Below are positions 61,145 to 64,000 of a DNA stretch of 64,000 nucleotides, in pieces. The translations under genes and the position numbers were made by a program. Source of the DNA: CAG-826 sp964504595 (lineage in GTDB: Bacteria > Bacillota_I > Bacilli_A > RFN20 > CAG-826); assembly GCA_964504595.1 (NCBI GenBank), contig CAZDEE010000001.1, positions 62,001-126,000 of the forward strand. The letters run 5' to 3'. Numbering within the stretch: the stretch's first letter is position 1; each line of letters opens with the position of its first letter. The notes beneath the pieces were generated by a model, which saw only the letters and a program-made list of their open reading frames with translations, was not told the origin of the DNA and made no database searches.

Positions 61145-61665
61145 TTTATTACCTCCCAACTTAAAAGTTTGCCACTTCTTTTTAAATATTTTCTTAATGG
61201 ACGATCTATTAAACGATTAAAACGTGTTGTCCATTGATCTTCTTTAACGATTGGTTCGGTTAAAATTGTCGTTATTTTGATTCTATTTCCACACGCCATA
61301 TCTGTTAATAGCTGATCACCTATTAATACACATTTAGATGGCTCAATGTTGTTAGTTTTTAAATATTTTTTTAATTTATGAATAAATGGCTTTCTTGTAC
61401 TTGAACAATATCTAACCTCGAGCTCATCAGCATAGCTTTTAACCCTTTTGCCTTTATTATTTGAAATAATAATTATTTCAATACCATTTTCTTCAAGTTC
61501 TTCCTTCCATTTACACACTCTTAAAGAAGGCTTAAATAATCGATATGAATCTAATGTATTATCTAAATCACACAAAATATATTTAATTCCCATTAATTTA
61601 TAAAAATTCATTGATATTTCAAAAATATTATTCGCATGATATTTTGGAATAAATAATTGTTTCAT
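61141..61665 (-). CDS. yqeG: YqeG, HAD-family phosphatase
   Basis: A 174-residue HAD hydrolase of the YqeG/GEP4 type: catalytic motif LCDLDNTLDSY (first Asp near 33), motif II ISNNKG and motif III-IV region VLIGDQLLTDMACGN. The eukaryotic relative is phosphatidylglycerophosphatase, so a role in phospholipid synthesis is possible. It is the first gene of the reverse operon, with AAGGGAGA upstream. Confidence 0.93.
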   Translation of the reverse strand: MKQLFIPKYHANNIFEISMNFYKLMGIKYILCDLDNTLDSYRLFKPSLRVCKWKEELEENGIEIIIISNNKGKRVKSYADELEVRYCSSTRKPFIHKLKKYLKTNNIEPSKCVLIGDQLLTDMACGNRIKITTILTEPIVKEDQWTTRFNRLIDRPLRKYLKRSGKLLSWEVIK

Positions 61666-61742
61666 ATGTCATTCTCCCTTCTGCCTAAGATATTTTACTT
61701 TATTTTGACTACTTTTTAAATATAAATATTTAATTATTTAAA

Positions 61743-61771
61743 TCATATTCATTTCCTCATCTTCATAAATC
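61743..61771 (+). promoter_or_regulatory. Possible sigma-E promoter of sigK
   Basis: TCATATT fits the sigma-E -35 consensus KMATATT fully; after a 14-base spacer CATAAATC shares the CATA of the -10 consensus CATACAMT. It would give a leader of about 15-20 bases. sigK is sigma-E dependent in B. subtilis. Confidence 0.4.
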
Positions 61772-61790
61772 TATATTGGGTGAACTAAAA

Positions 61791-62486
61791 TTGAATTTTT
61801 TAATCGAATTATTCTTTAATATTAAATATTTTGTTGGTTTTATAAAAAATAATGCTTTTCCTTTGAAGTTAAGCGAGGAAGAAGAACAAAAACTTCTCGT
61901 TAAATTATTTGATGAAAACGAACATGAAGAAGCAAGAAGAAAACTAATTGAACACAATCTTCGCTTAGTCGCACATATTGCTAAAAAATATGAATCTTAT
62001 GATGAGCTAAACGAGGATCTAATATCCATTGGTACATTAGGACTCATTAAAGCAATTGACTCCTACTCGCTTTCAAAAGAGGTAAAATTAGCGACATACG
62101 CCGCAAAATGCATCGAAAATGAAATTCTTATGGCGTTACGATCATCCGCAAAATACGCTAAAAATATCTCTCTTTATGACTCGATTGGAACCGATAAGGA
62201 TGGAAGCGAAATAAGTTTAATTGATGTCATTCCTTCCTTCGAGGAAGAATACTCTTCAACTTTAGAAAAAAATCAAAAAATAAATGATTTATTGAGTTAT
62301 TTACAAGTTTTAGATGAACGAGAACTAGAAATTATTAGTTTAAGATATGGACTTAATAATGAAAAAGAACATACACAACGTGAAATTGCTAAAATGCATA
62401 AAATATCACGTTCATATGTCTCTAGAATCGAAAAAAGAGCCTTAACAAAATTATTACAAGAATTCAAAAAAAGACAAAAAGCATAA
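61791..62486 (+). CDS. sigK: Sporulation sigma factor pro-sigma-K
   Basis: Late mother-cell sigma factor. The 231-residue protein begins with a hydrophobic pro-sequence (about 16 residues, LIELFFNIKYFVG) followed by FIKNNAFPLKLS, corresponding to the mature start of B. subtilis sigma-K, YVKNNAFP. Region 2 (EHNLRLVAHIAKKYE, DLISIGTLGLIKAID) and region 4 (TQREIAKMHKISRSYVSRIEKRAL, cited as HKISRSYVSRIEKRAL) are intact, and the gene is not split by a skin element. GGGTGA 7 bases before TTG at 61791 marks that as the start; TTG at 61776 is less likely. The protease for the pro-sequence is SpoIVFB, also in this window. Confidence 0.94.
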   Translation: MNFLIELFFNIKYFVGFIKNNAFPLKLSEEEEQKLLVKLFDENEHEEARRKLIEHNLRLVAHIAKKYESYDELNEDLISIGTLGLIKAIDSYSLSKEVKLATYAAKCIENEILMALRSSAKYAKNISLYDSIGTDKDGSEISLIDVIPSFEEEYSSTLEKNQKINDLLSYLQVLDERELEIISLRYGLNNEKEHTQREIAKMHKISRSYVSRIEKRALTKLLQEFKKRQKA

Positions 62487-62520
62487 AATATTTGCTATAA
62501 TAATTACGAGGTGAATTTTT

Positions 62521-62973
62521 ATGGAAAACAATGTCACACCAAACACTGGAGAAAATACTGAAAATGATACTCATTGCTGCAAATACTGTGGAAATCCTTT
62601 AAATGATAATTACCGAGTTTGTCTCCATTGTGGCGCTCCAAACGAGAGCTTATATGTAACAACTAGTAATGAAAGTTATTCATCATCTACAAATGATAAT
62701 AATCATTTTAGCCCTGCTCTTATCATTGGTTTAATTCTATCTATATTTAATCCTTATCTATCGCTTATTATCGGAATCTATTCTTTAACTTCTTATCTTA
62801 AAGTAAAAAAAGAAGATCGTTCTAAACAATGGAAAAGTGATTTTATATTGGCAATTATATTAATCGCTATGTCCTTGATAATGGCAATCTATGTCTTAAT
62901 TGTCGCTCAAAATGAAATTGTTGAACCTGGTGAAGAAGAAGTCGCTATATTAAATCGTCTTATTTGTAAATAA
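62521..62973 (+). CDS. Zinc-ribbon protein with membrane helices, unknown function
   Basis: A 150-residue protein with an N-terminal zinc ribbon (CKYCG and CLHCG, two Cys each, with one extra Cys before), a Ser/Asn-rich linker, and two hydrophobic hairpin-like stretches (ALIIGLILSIFNPYLSLIIG and ILAIILIAMSLIMAIYVLIV). This DUF4190-like layout is common in Firmicutes and has no known function. GAGGTG lies 8 bases upstream. A terminator follows, so it may share the sigK transcript. Confidence 0.7.
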   Translation: MENNVTPNTGENTENDTHCCKYCGNPLNDNYRVCLHCGAPNESLYVTTSNESYSSSTNDNNHFSPALIIGLILSIFNPYLSLIIGIYSLTSYLKVKKEDRSKQWKSDFILAIILIAMSLIMAIYVLIVAQNEIVEPGEEEVAILNRLICK

Positions 62974-62998
62974 TATAAATTGATTTTTAATTAAAATT

Positions 62999-63019
62999 GA
63001 GGGATTCCCCTCTTTTTTT
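62999..63019 (+). terminator. Terminator of the sigK side
   Basis: GAGGG and CCCTC with a 4-base loop, followed by seven T. Confidence 0.85.
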
Positions 63020-63021
63020 AT

Positions 63022-63050
63022 ATAAAAAAACTACTTAAATTAAGTAGTCT
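63022..63050 (-). terminator. Terminator of the MORN gene
   Basis: ACTACTTA (63030-63037) and TAAGTAGT (63041-63048); on the reverse strand the stem is followed by seven T. Confidence 0.8.
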
Positions 63051-63145
63051 TATAATTTCTAAAATTAATTATTACTCATACCATAGGAACACAAATAATA
63101 TTAATGAGTTTAATTGTATTTTTTTCTAAATTTCGGCTAAAAAAG

Positions 63146-64000
63146 TTAATTTTTAAATTCTTTAATGCAGATATCATTTCTCCAAATGCCAATTTTTATC
63201 TCTCCTGAAGCATAATAAAATACTCCTTGTCCACAAAAATAATCGTCTTCAAACTCACCCTCATAACGGCTTCCATCGCTAAAACGATAAATGCCTTTAC
63301 CACACCGATAATTAGATTCCCAATTACCTTCATAACAATCACCATTTGCAAAAAAATATTTTCCATATCCACAACGTTTATTACTTTTAAACTCACCTTC
63401 ATAACGTTCGCCATCAATATAATAAAATATTCCTTTACCATCTATTTTATTATTTTTAAATTCGCCTTCATACTTTTCTCCATTTGCAAAAAAGTAAATT
63501 CCATATCCGGATTTTTCATTATCTATCCATTCACCTTCATAACGGCAGCCAGAGTCTACATAGTAAAAGACACCTTTTCCATTTCGTCTATTATTTTCCC
63601 ATTTACCAACATAATAATTGCCATTTTCATAATAATAACTGCCTTCACCATGAAAAAGATCATTTTCGAAATTTCCTTCATAACGGCTAGAATTAGATGT
63701 TTTTAATATTCCTTGACCATTACGATGCCCATTTTCCCAATTACCTTCATATATTTGACCTTTTTTATAATAATATCTACCGAATCCTGATTGTTCATCA
63801 TTTTCAAAGTTTCCTATATAAATATCGCCGTTTTCATAGCAATATTTTCCAAACCCTGATTTTCTTCCTGCTTTCCAAAAACCTTTATATAATGCTCCAT
63901 TTGCGTAATAATAAGCACCTTTTCCATTATATTTGCCGTCTATGAATTCACCTTCATAACGATCTCCATTATATAAATATAAAATTCCATTCCCAGATTT
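63146..64000 (-). CDS. MORN-repeat protein, partial
   Basis: The reverse strand is open from base 64000 to a TAA at 63146 and encodes at least 284 residues, without any Met in the visible part, so the start lies beyond the window. The chain is made of about twelve MORN repeats of roughly 23 residues with the pattern YEGEW or YEGNF, then G-K-G or G-Y-G, then YYYANG or similar (for example RYEGEFKSNKRCGYGKYFF). It ends ICIKEFKN. MORN repeats form long beta hairpin sheets that bind lipids or proteins. Bacterial members are of unknown role. No membrane segment is seen in this portion. Confidence 0.9.
   Translation of the reverse strand, partial: KSGNGILYLYNGDRYEGEFIDGKYNGKGAYYYANGALYKGFWKAGRKSGFGKYCYENGDIYIGNFENDEQSGFGRYYYKKGQIYEGNWENGHRNGQGILKTSNSSRYEGNFENDLFHGEGSYYYENGNYYVGKWENNRRNGKGVFYYVDSGCRYEGEWIDNEKSGYGIYFFANGEKYEGEFKNNKIDGKGIFYYIDGERYEGEFKSNKRCGYGKYFFANGDCYEGNWESNYRCGKGIYRFSDGSRYEGEFEDDYFCGQGVFYYASGEIKIGIWRNDICIKEFKN

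Noticed and set aside
62984..63050. CRISPR or other repeat array near 63000
   Set aside because: The repeats are two back-to-back terminators, one for each strand.
63196..63706. Long open frames on both strands within the MORN gene
   Set aside because: They are shadows caused by the periodic repeat. Only the frame from 64000 to 63146 on the reverse strand gives regular MORN units.

Overview
The window is AT-rich (roughly 70% A+T by eye), densely coded DNA from the chromosome of a spore-forming Bacilli-class Firmicute. Stop codons include ordinary TGA ends (mutS2, ruvA, spo0A), so the code is the standard bacterial one and not the mycoplasma code. The combination of very low GC, a full sporulation set (spo0A, spoIVB, spoIVFAB, sigK, gerE, gerM, spoVID, ysxE, spoVB, a sirA-like gene) and reduced operons fits an uncultured gut-type Bacilli lineage (Erysipelotrichales or RFN20-like). 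That placement is inference. I see no prophage, insertion sequence or CRISPR array.

Layout. 1-4117: mutS2 end, uvrC, gerE (reverse), a short glutamate-racemase-like gene, gerM. 4196-6337: tRNA-Arg and an acyltransferase/zinc-ribbon pair that looks accessory. 6347-11970: ysoA-like, tig, lon, ysxC. 12156-20369: spoVID-like, ysxE, T-box valS, a small double-glycine-leader peptide gene, radC, minCD, spoIVFA, spoIVFB. 20475-23584: lysine riboswitch and a three-gene amino-acid ABC transporter. 23755-24824: L21 leader, rplU, prp, rpmA. 24906-35527: glycosyltransferase, obgE, ruvAB, membrane genes, spoVB, secDF, recJ. 35653-43331: relA, T-box hisS-aspS, tkt. 43456-52981: sirA-like, yqhY, nusB, xseAB, dxs, recN, spoIVB, spo0A, dinB. 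53040-57481: xerD, deoB, a Crp/Fnr regulator divergent from a substrate-binding protein and permease. 57679-61665: a MazF-like gene, then the reverse operon yqeG-yqeH-yhbY-nadD::yqeK. 61791-64000: sigK, a zinc-ribbon membrane protein, and a reverse-strand MORN-repeat gene that runs off the end.

Much of the order matches, with deletions, segments of the Bacillus subtilis chromosome that are separate there (uvrC to aspS; tkt-sirA; nusB to spo0A; xerD-deoB; yqeG-yqeK; sigK). The late sporulation checkpoint is almost wholly here: SpoIVB (signalling protease), SpoIVFA (inhibitor), SpoIVFB (membrane protease), pro-sigma-K (its substrate) and GerE (its downstream regulator). Upstream, Spo0A and a SirA-like replication inhibitor are each preceded by a Spo0A-box-like site.

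The most unusual items are a 60-codon double-glycine peptide whose ribosome binding site is built into the valS terminator hairpin, a histidyl-tRNA synthetase with a His/Cys-rich C-terminal tail, a perfect CRP-type palindrome between a Crp/Fnr gene and an ABC system lacking its ATPase, an orphan MazF-like protein with an N-terminal extension, and the MORN protein.
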